Assembly (NCBI GenBank): GCA_964610175.1 | Contig: CAZSVE010000072.1 | Location: forward strand, 1-16,059 | DNA from: CAZSVE01 sp964610175 | Lineage (GTDB): Bacteria; Pseudomonadota; Gammaproteobacteria; HK1 | Direction of reading: 5' to 3' | Length of the DNA: 16,059 bases | Shown: piece after piece, positions 6,274-13,434 of the stretch | Layout: the number at the start of each line of letters is the position of its first letter | Position numbering within the stretch: the stretch's first letter is position 1 | Notes under the pieces: model-generated | What the model saw: only the letters and a program-made list of their open reading frames with translations | Database searches by the model: none | Told to the model about the DNA's origin: nothing | Made by a program: the position numbers and the translations under genes

Positions 6274-6616
6274 TAGAAAAAAATTAATAACTTAGATTTT
6301 GAATCTATGGTTTTGTTTTTTATTTGCAGCGTCCTAGTTTTCAGGAATTAGATTTTCTACTAGGATTGAATTTTAGAATATATAAAAATTGTTCAAGCTT
6401 TCTGCGATTATAGTATCCGTGGCTGTATGGTAGTGGATGGAGTTTATTGGATTTTTGGATTTAGGTTGGTGATAAATCTTTTTGGAGATGGAAGGGGAAA
6501 AACCTCGAAGTGTTTTTGTATATGGCAGATGGGGAGAGGATATATTTTACGTGAAGTTCCTTGTGGCAAGTTGTAATTAACTGAAGATTGGAATAAAAGT
6601 AAAGATGGTGATAACC
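6274..6616 (+). other. Non-coding spacer, rplN to rplX
   Basis: This A/T-rich stretch holds a terminator-like element at 6293-6324 and a 7-bp inverted repeat TCCTAGT (6332-6338) / ACTAGGA (6359-6365). The only ORF with any length is 30 codons from ATG 6488 to TAA 6580; its GGAG abuts the ATG, and I do not consider it a gene. No clear promoter is seen. The end includes the possible upstream rplX start codon at 6605. Confidence 0.7.
6293..6324 (+). terminator. Terminator-like A/T hairpin and T-rich tail after rplN
   Basis: TAGATT (6293-6298) pairs with AATCTA (6302-6307) around a 3-nt loop, followed after TGG by TTTTGTTTTTTATTT. The tail is like that of an intrinsic terminator, but the stem is short and weak, so efficiency would be low. 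It lies about 20 bases after the rplN stop. Confidence 0.35.
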
Positions 6617-6937
6617 ATGCGTAAAGTTCACAAGGGTGATGAAGTTATTGTTATCACAGGTAAGGATCGTGGGAAACGGGGGAAGGTTCTAAGGGTTTCC
6701 TCAGATGATTTCTTGCTTGTTGAGGGGATTAATGTAGTTAAGAAGCATATGAAGCCGAATCCCCAAAAGGGGACTTCTGGTGGGATTATGAGTAAAGAAA
6801 TGCCGATGCGGATTTCTAATGTTGCCCTCTATGATTCTGCAACAGGAAGAGGTGGACGTGTGGGGTTTCGGTTTCTGGATGATGGTCGCAAGGTACGCTA
6901 TTTTAAGTCTACCAGTGAGGTCGTTGATGCGTTATGA
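6617..6937 (+). CDS. rplX: 50S ribosomal protein L24
   Basis: The product is 106 residues from ATG 6617, matching betaproteobacterial L24 (about 102-106). It has a KOW motif at the N-terminus (KGDEVIVITGKDRGKRGKV) followed by EGINVVKKHMKPNPQKG and the RISNVALYD segment. L24 initiates 50S assembly at the 5' end of 23S rRNA. ATG 6617 gives the family start MRKVHKGDEV and has GGTGAT, complementary to the 16S 3' end, four bases upstream. ATG 6605 would add four residues and has a weaker site. The stop overlaps rplE by 4 bp. Confidence 0.95.
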   Translation: MRKVHKGDEVIVITGKDRGKRGKVLRVSSDDFLLVEGINVVKKHMKPNPQKGTSGGIMSKEMPMRISNVALYDSATGRGGRVGFRFLDDGRKVRYFKSTSEVVDAL

Positions 6938-7488
6938 AAAGAATAAGGCCTAGGCTTGAGGAAGTTTATCATGGTAGCGTGATCGGGCAACTTAAGGAGC
7001 GGTTTAATTATCAGAGTATAATGGAAGTTCCGCGCATCGCCAAGGTTACGTTAAACATGGGTGTGGGAGAAGCGATTAGTGATAAAAAAGTTCTTGATAA
7101 CGCTATTAGTGATTTGAAAAAGATTTCTGGTCAGATGCCTATTATTTCTAATGCATCTAAGTCGGTTGCAGCGTTTAAGATACGCCAAGGTTGGCCTATC
7201 GGTTGCAAAGTTACTTTAAGGCGGGATCGGATGTATGAATTTTTGGATCGCTTGATCAGTGTCGCGATACCGAGAATTCGTGATTTTCGTGGGTTTAGCC
7301 CTAAGGCATTTGATGGTCGAGGGAACTATAATTTTGGTGTGCGTGAGCAAATTATTTTCCCGGAGATTGGTTATGATGAAATTGATGCAATACGAGGATT
7401 AGATATTGCTATTACAACTACTGCAAGGAGTAATGAAGAAGGGTATATGTTATTGGTAGCTTTTGGTTTTCCGTTTAGGAGGAATTGA
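6934..7488 (+). CDS. rplE: 50S ribosomal protein L5
   Basis: The product is 184 residues (E. coli 179). It has the signature PRIAKVTLNMGVGEA, then SVAAFKIRQGWPIGCKVTLR, the RIRDFRGFSPKAFDGRGNY segment, and the ending AFGFPFRRN. L5 binds 5S rRNA and contacts P-site tRNA and S13. Its ATG overlaps the rplX stop. In E. coli S8 represses the spc operon at the start of rplE; I could not confirm a comparable S8 target here. rpsN begins 110 bp downstream. Confidence 0.97.
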   Translation: MKRIRPRLEEVYHGSVIGQLKERFNYQSIMEVPRIAKVTLNMGVGEAISDKKVLDNAISDLKKISGQMPIISNASKSVAAFKIRQGWPIGCKVTLRRDRMYEFLDRLISVAIPRIRDFRGFSPKAFDGRGNYNFGVREQIIFPEIGYDEIDAIRGLDIAITTTARSNEEGYMLLVAFGFPFRRN

Positions 7489-7598
7489 ATCGTTGACTTT
7501 TAGTTTAGTGTCCATATGCGTGTAGAACTATTAATTTTATCCTAACATATGAATTTTTCGTTGTGGTTTTTTGTGACTTTAGTTAGGTAAAGGAGAAG

Positions 7599-7904
7599 AT
7601 GGCAAAGTTATCTGTAATTAACCGAGAAATTAAGCGCAAGCGACTAGTAAAAAAGTATGCAGAGAAGCGTATGATGTTGAAAAGGGAAATAGCTGATACC
7701 AATCTTGATTCCGAGGATCGGAGAAAAGCTAGGATTGAGCTGCAATCTTTACCGCGGGATTCTAGTGCAGTTCGGTTGCGCAGTCGATGTCGGATTACAG
7801 GCCGTTCCAAGGGCTATTATAGGAAGTTTGGCTTGGGGCGAAATATGCTTAGAGATGCGGCAATGCGAGGGGATATTCCAGGGCTTGTCAAGGCAAGTTG
7901 GTGA
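7599..7904 (+). CDS. rpsN: 30S ribosomal protein S14, zinc-free type
   Basis: The product is 101 residues, the long S14 form that lacks the CxxC zinc ribbon. The C-terminus has RCRITGRSKGYYRKFGLGRNMLRD, with a single cysteine, followed by the ending DIPGLVKASW. S14 is in the 30S head and contacts S3, S10 and S19. The ATG at 7599 follows a near-perfect AAAGGAGA. The 110-bp gap before it is larger than usual but contains no gene. rpsH starts 11 bp after the stop. Confidence 0.97.
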   Translation: MAKLSVINREIKRKRLVKKYAEKRMMLKREIADTNLDSEDRRKARIELQSLPRDSSAVRLRSRCRITGRSKGYYRKFGLGRNMLRDAAMRGDIPGLVKASW

Positions 7905-7915
7905 GGGTAGTAACT

Positions 7916-8311
7916 ATGAGTTTGCAGGATCCAATTGCGGATATGTTGACGCGTATTCGTAACGGCCAAGCTGCTGGGAAGGTGCTTGTCGTCATTCCGT
8001 CGTCAAAGGAGAAAGCAGCTATTGCCAATGTATTGAAACAAGAGGGGTATATTAAAGACTATTCTATTTCTGATCTTGATAAGAAGGCGCAGCTTTCCAT
8101 TATACTTAAGTATCACAATGGGAAGCCTGTTATTAGCACCATAAAGCGAGTTAGTCGACCGAGCTTGCGTGTGTATCGAAAAAGAACCGCAATGCCAACT
8201 ATAATTGGTGGGTTGGGTATTGCTATCGTTTCTACTTCGAAGGGAATAATGACAAATCGTGCAGCGCAATCTGGTGGTTACGGTGGTGAGCTTTTGTGTG
8301 TGCTGTTTTGA
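7916..8311 (+). CDS. rpsH: 30S ribosomal protein S8
   Basis: The product is 131 residues from ATG 7916 (E. coli 130). It starts with the family sequence MSLQDPIADMLTRIRNGQ and carries the S8 signature IAIVSTSKGIMTNRAAQ at 102-118, followed by GGYGGELLC. S8 binds 16S helix 21 and in E. coli represses the spc operon. GAGGG lies eight bases before 7916; an upstream in-frame TTG at 7898, inside rpsN, is not needed. The last residues (CVLF) differ from the usual CYVA-type ending. Confidence 0.96.
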   Translation: MSLQDPIADMLTRIRNGQAAGKVLVVIPSSKEKAAIANVLKQEGYIKDYSISDLDKKAQLSIILKYHNGKPVISTIKRVSRPSLRVYRKRTAMPTIIGGLGIAIVSTSKGIMTNRAAQSGGYGGELLCVLF

Positions 8312-8326
8312 TTGAAGGGGATGAGT

Positions 8327-8860
8327 GTGTCTAGAGTAGCAAAGGTTCCCATTGTTGTTCCTAATGGTGTAGAAGTGCGCGTTGATCATAAAGCTGTGAT
8401 AGTGACAGGCCCTAAAGGTTTACTTACGCAACCCATACATCCTGGAGTGCAGGTTTTCCAAGATGATAATGTCGTTCGGGTGGTTTCTCGTGCAGGTGAG
8501 GTTAATGCTAATGCATTTTCGGGAACTGTCCGTGCGTTGTTGAGCAACATGGTTATTGGTGTTAGCCAAGGATTTGAGAAAAAACTTGAGTTGGTTGGGG
8601 TTGGATACCGCGCACAGGTGAAAAATAAAACGCTGAATTTGACGCTTGGCTATTCGCATCCCATTGATTTTCTTGTCCCGGAAGGGATTACGGTGGAAAC
8701 GCCGACTAATGTACAGATCGTTGTGCGCGGTATTGATAAACAGCAGGTTGGGCAGGTTGCTGCGACTATACGTAGTTTTCGTCCACCAGAGCCCTATAAG
8801 GGCAAAGGGGTTCGATATATGAATGAGACTATTATTCGGAAAGTAGCAAAGAAGAAATAA
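8327..8860 (+). CDS. rplF: 50S ribosomal protein L6 (GTG start likely)
   Basis: From GTG 8327 the product is 177 residues, exactly the E. coli length, and starts MSRVAKVPIVVPNGVEV. The conserved C-terminal motif PEPYKGKGVRY is present. L6 lies near the factor-binding site and sarcin-ricin loop. AAGGGG (8315-8320) is six bases from GTG 8327 but abuts ATG 8321, so spacing and homology both favour GTG. ATG 8321 (two residues longer) and TTG 8312 are alternatives. The spacing from rpsH is short, and rplR follows after 88 bp. Confidence 0.95.
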   Translation: MSRVAKVPIVVPNGVEVRVDHKAVIVTGPKGLLTQPIHPGVQVFQDDNVVRVVSRAGEVNANAFSGTVRALLSNMVIGVSQGFEKKLELVGVGYRAQVKNKTLNLTLGYSHPIDFLVPEGITVETPTNVQIVVRGIDKQQVGQVAATIRSFRPPEPYKGKGVRYMNETIIRKVAKKK

Positions 8861-8948
8861 GTGATCTTTTGTAATTTTATTGCTGTATTGACAATAAGGT
8901 TTGATGCTTTTCCTTGTTGTAGTTTCTTGCTGTCAAAGAGGATTGATG

Positions 8949-9302
8949 ATGAATAAGAAAAGTGCGCGTATGCGTAGAAGTCGCCGTACACGGGCGAAGT
9001 TAAGAGAGCTTAATATTCATCGGCTTTGTGTGCATAGGACACCACGTAATATCTATGCGCAAGTAATCGATCCGGGTGGTGATTGTGTTGTTGCCAGTGT
9101 GTCTACTCTGGATCGGGAGATAAAGCGCCAGACCTCGAATGGTGGGAATATTGCGGCTGCTACGGTGATCGGGAGAAAAATCGCAGAAATGGCAAAGATG
9201 GTGGGTGTCATGCGGGTTGGCTTTGATAGATCTGGATTTCGATATCACGGGCGTATTAAGGCATTAGCTGAAGCCGTTCGTGAAAATGGAATTAGTATGT
9301 AA
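8949..9302 (+). CDS. rplR: 50S ribosomal protein L18
   Basis: The product from ATG 8949 is 117 residues, the same as E. coli L18. It starts MNKKSARMRRSRRTRAKLRE and includes RLCVHRTPRNIYAQVID, VASVSTLD and the ending FDRSGFRYHGRIKALAEAVRE. L18 binds 5S rRNA with L5 and carries it to the 50S. AGAGG (8937-8941) is seven bases from ATG 8949 and four from the adjacent ATG 8946; the former is preferred. Upstream in-frame starts (from 8901) would add a hydrophobic stretch not found in the family. Confidence 0.96.
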   Translation: MNKKSARMRRSRRTRAKLRELNIHRLCVHRTPRNIYAQVIDPGGDCVVASVSTLDREIKRQTSNGGNIAAATVIGRKIAEMAKMVGVMRVGFDRSGFRYHGRIKALAEAVRENGISM

Positions 9303-9658
9303 AAAGCTAGTTATCGGAGGCTTAATATCTGGCAGCTTTGATGTTCTTGTTGGTGAATGGTGTTTTAAGAAATTATTCTAGCTAAGGGCATAGAAGATTT
9401 TGTCAAAGGGAGATGGAAATCTTTAAGGAGGAAGGATAGACAACCAAGCTACCTGTGGTTTTTTATTTTAGGTATTGGGGTAAACGAGAATTACATTTCA
9501 TATGCTCTTGATAAGAGAGGTTTGACGATTTTTTCGCTGTTGTATTGTTTATATTGGTAGTACGGTGTTTAAATTGCTTGTTAGTCTTAAGGTATTTCTT
9601 GCTCCGTGAAGATGTTTTTATATGCTAATACATAGATAATGGATAATGAGTTGAGAAT
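9303..9658 (+). other. 356-bp non-coding spacer, rplR to rpsE
   Basis: No gene is recognisable. It contains AAGGAGG at 9424-9430 without a start codon at a usable distance, and a terminator-like hairpin with a T-rich tail at 9442-9469. AGCTAG and CTAGCT form a possible long-range pairing near its left end. A very tentative promoter is TTGACG (9522-9527), 15 bp, TATTGT (9543-9548). rplR and rpsE are normally separated by only a few bases. Confidence 0.75.
9442..9469 (+). terminator. Terminator-like hairpin before rpsE
   Basis: AACCA (9442-9446) pairs with TGGTT (9456-9460) around a 9-nt loop, followed by TTTTATTTT. The stem is only 5 bp, so this is a weak candidate. It lies just downstream of an orphan AAGGAGG, and its placement inside an otherwise empty spacer is the main reason for listing it. 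Confidence 0.3.
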
Positions 9659-10165
9659 ATGACGAATTACCAAATCGTAGGGAAAGAAGATGATTTTTTG
9701 GAGAAGCTGGTAGCTGTAAATAGGGTTGCTAAAGTTGTCAAAGGTGGAAGACAATTTGGCTTTAGTGCATTGACAGTGGTTGGGGATGGAAAGGGCAAGG
9801 TAGGTCTTGGGCGAGGAAAAGCACGAGAGGTTCCCGCAGCTATCCAAAAGGCTATGGAGAATGCGCGTCGTAACATGATTCGAGTATCACTGAAGGGTGA
9901 TACTCTCCAATATGCTGTTACTGCGCGCTATGGTGCGGCTAAGGTTCATATACAACCTGCTTCTGTGGGTACAGGTATTATCGCAGGTGGTCCGATGCGT
10001 GCTGTATTCGAGGTGCTTGGCGTCCGTAATGTATTGGCTAAATGTATCGGTTCGTCGAATGCGATCAATGTGGTGCGTGCAACTATTTCTGGGCTGTCAC
10101 GTATATGTGATCCAGGTGAGATCGCTGCGAAGCGAGGTAAGACAGTACAAGAGGTCTTTGACTAA
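9659..10165 (+). CDS. rpsE: 30S ribosomal protein S5
   Basis: The product is 168 residues (E. coli 167). The N-terminal double-stranded-RNA-binding-like domain (about 14-77) has VVKGGRQFGFSALTVVGDGK and GLGRGKAREVPAAIQKA. The C-terminal domain includes AKVHIQPASVGTGIIAGGPM. S5 acts in decoding fidelity with S4 and S3. The ATG at 9659 fits the family N-terminus, but its ribosome-binding site is weak (GAG three bases away), notable for a gene separated from its neighbour by 356 bp. rpmD follows with a 30-bp gap. Confidence 0.97.
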   Translation: MTNYQIVGKEDDFLEKLVAVNRVAKVVKGGRQFGFSALTVVGDGKGKVGLGRGKAREVPAAIQKAMENARRNMIRVSLKGDTLQYAVTARYGAAKVHIQPASVGTGIIAGGPMRAVFEVLGVRNVLAKCIGSSNAINVVRATISGLSRICDPGEIAAKRGKTVQEVFD

Positions 10166-10195
10166 TTGGCCTGCTTAAGAGTGGAGTTGGATTTG

Positions 10196-10408
10196 ATGGA
10201 GAATGAAAGTAAGCGCGAAAAGGTTTTGCGAATTACCTTGATTCGAAGTAAGCATGGGCGGCTACGCAAGCATCAGGCTTGTCTGCGAGGCTTAGGAATA
10301 CGTAAGATACATAAGCCTATTATAGTGCATGACACGCCGTGTATACGTGGCATGATTGATAGGGTTGCTTACATGCTTCGAGTTGAGGAAGTAAAAAGAT
10401 GCGTTTGA
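10196..10408 (+). CDS. rpmD: 50S ribosomal protein L30
   Basis: From ATG 10196 the product is 70 residues, somewhat longer than E. coli L30 (59). The family core is clear: LRITLIRSKHGRLRKHQACL, GLGIRKIHKPI, DTPCIRGMIDRVAYMLRVEE. L30 binds 23S rRNA at the periphery of the 50S. GGAG (10183-10186) lies nine bases upstream of this ATG. An in-frame TTG at 10166, directly after the rpsE stop, would add ten residues without family support. The C-terminal VKRCV extension overlaps the rplO start by 10 bp. Confidence 0.93.
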   Translation: MENESKREKVLRITLIRSKHGRLRKHQACLRGLGIRKIHKPIIVHDTPCIRGMIDRVAYMLRVEEVKRCV

Positions 10409-10857
10409 ATAATCTGCAACCTAGCTTAGGGTCTAAGCATTCTCGGGTGCGTGTTGGTCGGGGACGGGGCTCTGGGTTGGGGAAGACCTGTGGTCGTGGT
10501 CATAAGGGGCAATGTTCCCGAGCTGGGGGTGGTGCGATTGCTGGATTTGAAGGTGGTCAAATGCCATTGCAGCGGCGTTTGCCTAAATATGGTTTTTCTT
10601 CTCGGAAAAAACATCTTGTTGATGAGGTTCGACTCGGTGATGTAGTGCTCTTGTCAGTAGATAGAGTTGATCTAAATGTTTTGCGGTCAGTAGGGTTAGT
10701 GCATCGTCGGGCGCGGCGGGTGAAGATTATTTTGAATAGGAATGTATCAAGATCGTTTGAAGTGAAAGCTTGGAAGGTTGCTAAGAGCAAGGATGTGGTT
10801 TTAACTAAGGGAGCTTACGCTGTGCTTGAGGTAGCAGGAGGTCAGATAGAGGAATAA
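10399..10857 (+). CDS. rplO: 50S ribosomal protein L15
   Basis: The product is 152 residues (E. coli 144). It has the glycine- and basic-rich N-terminus (VGRGRGSGLGKTCGRGHKGQ), GFEGGQMPLQRRLPKYGF, and the ending LEVAGGQIEE. L15 is a late-assembly protein that spans 23S rRNA domains. The ATG at 10399 follows GAGGAAG and lies inside the end of rpmD. The interior segment after residue 70 diverges from E. coli, as is common for L15. secY starts after 1 bp. Confidence 0.96.
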   Translation: MRLNNLQPSLGSKHSRVRVGRGRGSGLGKTCGRGHKGQCSRAGGGAIAGFEGGQMPLQRRLPKYGFSSRKKHLVDEVRLGDVVLLSVDRVDLNVLRSVGLVHRRARRVKIILNRNVSRSFEVKAWKVAKSKDVVLTKGAYAVLEVAGGQIEE

Positions 10858-10858
10858 A

Positions 10859-12217
10859 ATGGTTGGCAAAAAGTCTGCTGTTGTAAATCCGAATCCTAAT
10901 GAAGGGAGTGCTACGTTAGAACTTAAACAGCGCTTGCTGTTCGTTTTGGGAGCGATTGTTGTATTTCGGATTGGTTCTTTTATTCCTGTGCCGGGGATCG
11001 ATCCTATTGCATTGGAAGGGTTGGTTAATGAGCAGCGTGGTACCATTTTGGACATGTTTAACATGTTTTCTGGGGGAGCGTTAAGTAGATTTTCAGTATT
11101 TGCTATTGGCATTATGCCGTACATATCATCAGCTATTATTATGCAACTTCTTACGGTTGTTCACCCGAAGCTTGAGCAGCTGAAGAAGGAAGGGGAGTCT
11201 GGTCGCAGGAAGATCACGCAATATACGCGGTATGGCACTGTGTTTTTGGCAACCTTCCAAGCTTTGGGGGTTGCTATTGCGTTAGAGGGACAGAAAGCAA
11301 ATGGCCTTGCTGTGGTTATTGATGGGGGGTTTTCTTTTCGTATGATAGCTGTTGTTACATTGGTTACGGGAACGATGTTTTTAATGTGGTTAGGTGAGCA
11401 GATTAGCGATCGTGGTGTCGGTAATGGGATTTCTCTGATTATTTTTGCTGGTATTGTGGCAGGTTTACCATCCGCTGTTGGTGGTACATTGGAGTTATCG
11501 CGAACTGGCGAGTTGCATATTTTGATGTTATTGCTTCTAGCTATAATTGCCCTCAGTGTAACGGGATTTGTTGTGTTTGTTGAAAGAGGGCAACGCCGGG
11601 TTGCCGTTAACTACGCCAAGCGCCAAATGGGGCGGCGACTGTATGTTGGCCAAAGTAGTCATCTACCACTTAAGATTAATATGTCAGGTGTGATCCCACC
11701 TATATTTGCTTCTAGTATTATTTTGTTCCCTGCTACTCTTGGGAGATGGTTCGGTAGTACGGAAGAGCTTGCTTGGTTGTCTAATATTGCAAGCGTACTA
11801 TCTCCAGGACAACCTGTATATATTCTTTTCTACGCAGTAGCTATAGTATTCTTCTGCTTTTTTTATACAGCGTTAGTTTTTAATCCACGGGAAACGGCGG
11901 AGAATTTAAAAAAATCTGGTGCATTTATACCGGGGATTCGCCCCGGTGAGCAAACAGCTCGCTACATAGACGCAGTTATGACGCGCCTTACTATGGTTGG
12001 TGCCTTGTATATTACCGCAGTATGCTTATTGCCGGAATTTATGATTGTCAAATGGAATGTACCTTTTTATTTTGGAGGTACTTCGTTACTTATTATTGTA
12101 GTTGTTGTGATGGATCTTATGGCGCAAATACAGGCACATATGATGTCTCACCAGTATGAAGGTATGCTTAAGAAAGCAAATCTTAAAGGGTATGGGCATA
12201 ATACTATTGTACGGTAA
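10859..12217 (+). CDS. secY: Protein translocase channel subunit SecY
   Basis: The product is 452 residues (E. coli 443) with about ten membrane segments (roughly 24-44, 78-99, 123-143, 160-178, 190-206, 219-241, 277-297, 318-340, 377-396, 404-422). SecY signature 1 is FAIGIMPYISSAIIMQ at 81-96, and the SecA-contacting cytoplasmic loop has GIRPGEQTARYID with the key arginine at 361. It forms the inner-membrane SecYEG pore for signal-peptide proteins and membrane insertion. The ATG at 10859 follows AGAGGA. It is the last gene before a 226-bp spacer. Confidence 0.98.
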   Translation: MVGKKSAVVNPNPNEGSATLELKQRLLFVLGAIVVFRIGSFIPVPGIDPIALEGLVNEQRGTILDMFNMFSGGALSRFSVFAIGIMPYISSAIIMQLLTVVHPKLEQLKKEGESGRRKITQYTRYGTVFLATFQALGVAIALEGQKANGLAVVIDGGFSFRMIAVVTLVTGTMFLMWLGEQISDRGVGNGISLIIFAGIVAGLPSAVGGTLELSRTGELHILMLLLLAIIALSVTGFVVFVERGQRRVAVNYAKRQMGRRLYVGQSSHLPLKINMSGVIPPIFASSIILFPATLGRWFGSTEELAWLSNIASVLSPGQPVYILFYAVAIVFFCFFYTALVFNPRETAENLKKSGAFIPGIRPGEQTARYIDAVMTRLTMVGALYITAVCLLPEFMIVKWNVPFYFGGTSLLIIVVVVMDLMAQIQAHMMSHQYEGMLKKANLKGYGHNTIVR

Positions 12218-12289
12218 TTATTGATTTTTCTCGCTTAGTTATAGTTTCGCAAATGAGTCAAAAGTTTTACAAAACACTAATTTTTCTTT

Positions 12290-12313
12290 ACAAATGCATG
12301 AATTATGCTTTGT
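12290..12313 (+). repeat. Bulged stem-loop after secY
   Basis: ACAAA (12290-12294) pairs with TTTGT (12309-12313) and GCAT (12296-12299) with ATGC (12305-12308), with one bulged T at 12295 and the loop GAATT. No T-run follows. Possible mRNA processing or stabilising element. Confidence 0.45.
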
Positions 12314-12323
12314 TGGTTTGAGG

Positions 12324-12342
12324 ATAATCTTTACTAGATTAT
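12324..12342 (+). repeat. 6-bp stem-loop in the secY-rpmJ spacer
   Basis: ATAATC (12324-12329) pairs perfectly with GATTAT (12337-12342) around a 7-nt loop. It lies 10 bases after the preceding stem-loop. The A/T-rich stem makes it weak; function is unknown. Confidence 0.35.
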
Positions 12343-12443
12343 TGGGTTATTTGTATTGATGTTTTGTTGGTTTTGTAGTCGTTTTGTATGTCTAGATGCT
12401 TCTTATTAGAGGTTGAGGTTTATTTTTGAAGGGGGAGATATGC

Positions 12444-12557
12444 ATGAAGGTACGCGCTTCTGTAAAAAGATTATGTCGTCATTGTAAGATCATTAGACGT
12501 AGTGGTGTTGTCCGTGTGATTTGTAAAGATGCTCGGCATAAACAGCGGCAAGGTTGA
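12444..12557 (+). CDS. rpmJ: 50S ribosomal protein L36, zinc-binding type
   Basis: This 37-codon gene reads MKVRASVKRLCRHCKIIRR and ends VRVICKDARHKQRQG. The zinc ligands of the family are present: Cys11, Cys14, Cys27 and His32. L36 is the smallest 50S protein and organises 23S rRNA helices near the factor-binding site. The ATG at 12444 is preceded by GAAGGGGGAG. An overlapping ATG at 12440 is in another frame. It stands alone between spacers of 226 and 115 bp. Confidence 0.95.
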   Translation: MKVRASVKRLCRHCKIIRRSGVVRVICKDARHKQRQG

Positions 12558-12672
12558 TTAATGATAGCTAATTATCAGTGTGATTGTGTGCATTAAAGTG
12601 ATTTTGTTATGGCGATGGCGGTAATTTATTAAATGCTGAATCTTGCTAGGAGAAGCTAGAGGACTAATTAAA

Positions 12673-13029
12673 ATGGCACGAATCGCAGGTGTTAATATCT
12701 CGGATCGGAAACATGTGTGGGTTTCTTTAACTGCTATATACGGTGTCGGTCGAGCAACGGCTTTCAATATCTGCTCTGTGTTAAATATTGATCCAACTAT
12801 TTTGGTTAAGGATTTAGGTGAATTGGATCTAGATCGATTGCGGGCAGAAGTAGCAAAGTATGTTGTTGAGGGAGACTTGCGACGTGAAGTATCTATGAAT
12901 ATTAAGCGTCTCATGGATCTTGGTTGTTATCGAGGTTTGCGTCATCGTCGTGGACTCCCTGTGCGAGGGCAACGTACTCACACGAATGCAAGAACCCGAA
13001 AAGGGCCCCGTAGGCCAATACGTAAATAG
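12673..13029 (+). CDS. rpsM: 30S ribosomal protein S13
   Basis: From ATG 12673 the product is 118 residues, the same as E. coli. It starts MARIAGVNISDRKHVWVSL, has the helix-turn region IYGVGRATAFNIC, and ends in the basic tail RGQRTHTNARTRKGPRRPIR that reaches the P site. S13 forms the B1 bridges to the 50S with L5. AGAGGA (12658-12663) is nine bases upstream. An in-frame TTG at 12643 would add ten residues without support. rpsK follows 15 bp later. Confidence 0.97.
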   Translation: MARIAGVNISDRKHVWVSLTAIYGVGRATAFNICSVLNIDPTILVKDLGELDLDRLRAEVAKYVVEGDLRREVSMNIKRLMDLGCYRGLRHRRGLPVRGQRTHTNARTRKGPRRPIRK

Positions 13030-13044
13030 GAGATGAAGGCTGTT

Positions 13045-13434
13045 ATGGTGAAGAGTGCGTTACGTTCACGGAAAAAAGTAAAAAGGGGTGTATCTGAGGG
13101 TATTGCGCATGTTCATGCATCGTTTAATAATACCATCATTAATGTTACGGATCGGCAAGGAAACACTTTGGCGTGGACGACTGCGGGTAATAGTGGTTTT
13201 AAGGGTTCGCGGAAAAGTACACCATTTGCAGCTCAAGTTGCTGCGAGTCGAGTTGCTGATGTTGTTCGAGAGTTTGGTATGAAGAATCTTGATGTACGTA
13301 TAAATGGGCCGGGTCCTGGGCGTGAATCTGCAGTTCGGGCGCTGAATAATGCAGGGTTTAAAATTACTAGTATCACGGATGTAACTCCTATTCCACATAA
13401 TGGTTGTCGTCCGTCTAAGCGACGTCGTGTTTAA
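13045..13434 (+). CDS. rpsK: 30S ribosomal protein S11
   Basis: From ATG 13045 the product is 129 residues, matching E. coli exactly. It has HASFNNTIINVTDRQGN, GSRKSTPFAAQVAA, and the C-terminal signature DVTPIPHNGCRPSKRRRV; Asn119 is the residue that becomes isoaspartate in E. coli. S11 lines the E site with S7. ATG 13045 has GAAGG five bases upstream, while ATG 13033 is abutted by AGGAG with no spacing and would add four residues, so 13045 is preferred. A 330-bp spacer follows. Confidence 0.95.
   Translation: MVKSALRSRKKVKRGVSEGIAHVHASFNNTIINVTDRQGNTLAWTTAGNSGFKGSRKSTPFAAQVAASRVADVVREFGMKNLDVRINGPGPGRESAVRALNNAGFKITSITDVTPIPHNGCRPSKRRRV

Larger units (their letters stand above)
12218..12443 (+). 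other. 226-bp non-coding spacer, secY to rpmJ; infA absent
   Basis: No ORF resembling translation initiation factor IF-1 (about 72 residues) is found on either strand, although infA occupies this place in many betaproteobacteria. The sequence is very A/T-rich. It holds two stem-loops, at 12290-12313 and 12324-12342. It ends in the strong rpmJ ribosome-binding site GAAGGGGGAG. Confidence 0.75.

Noticed and set aside
6488..6580. 30-codon ORF in the rplN-rplX spacer (ATG 6488 to TAA 6580)
   Set aside because: Its GGAG abuts the start with no spacing, it resembles no family I know, and A/T-rich spacers give such ORFs by chance.
7493..7521. Possible promoter TTGACT with a downstream TATG before rpsN
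   Set aside because: The -10 candidate matches only three of six positions; the gap of 110 bp gives no other support.
8888..8917. Perfect TTGACA box between rplF and rplR
   Set aside because: No -10-like hexamer lies 16-18 bases downstream.
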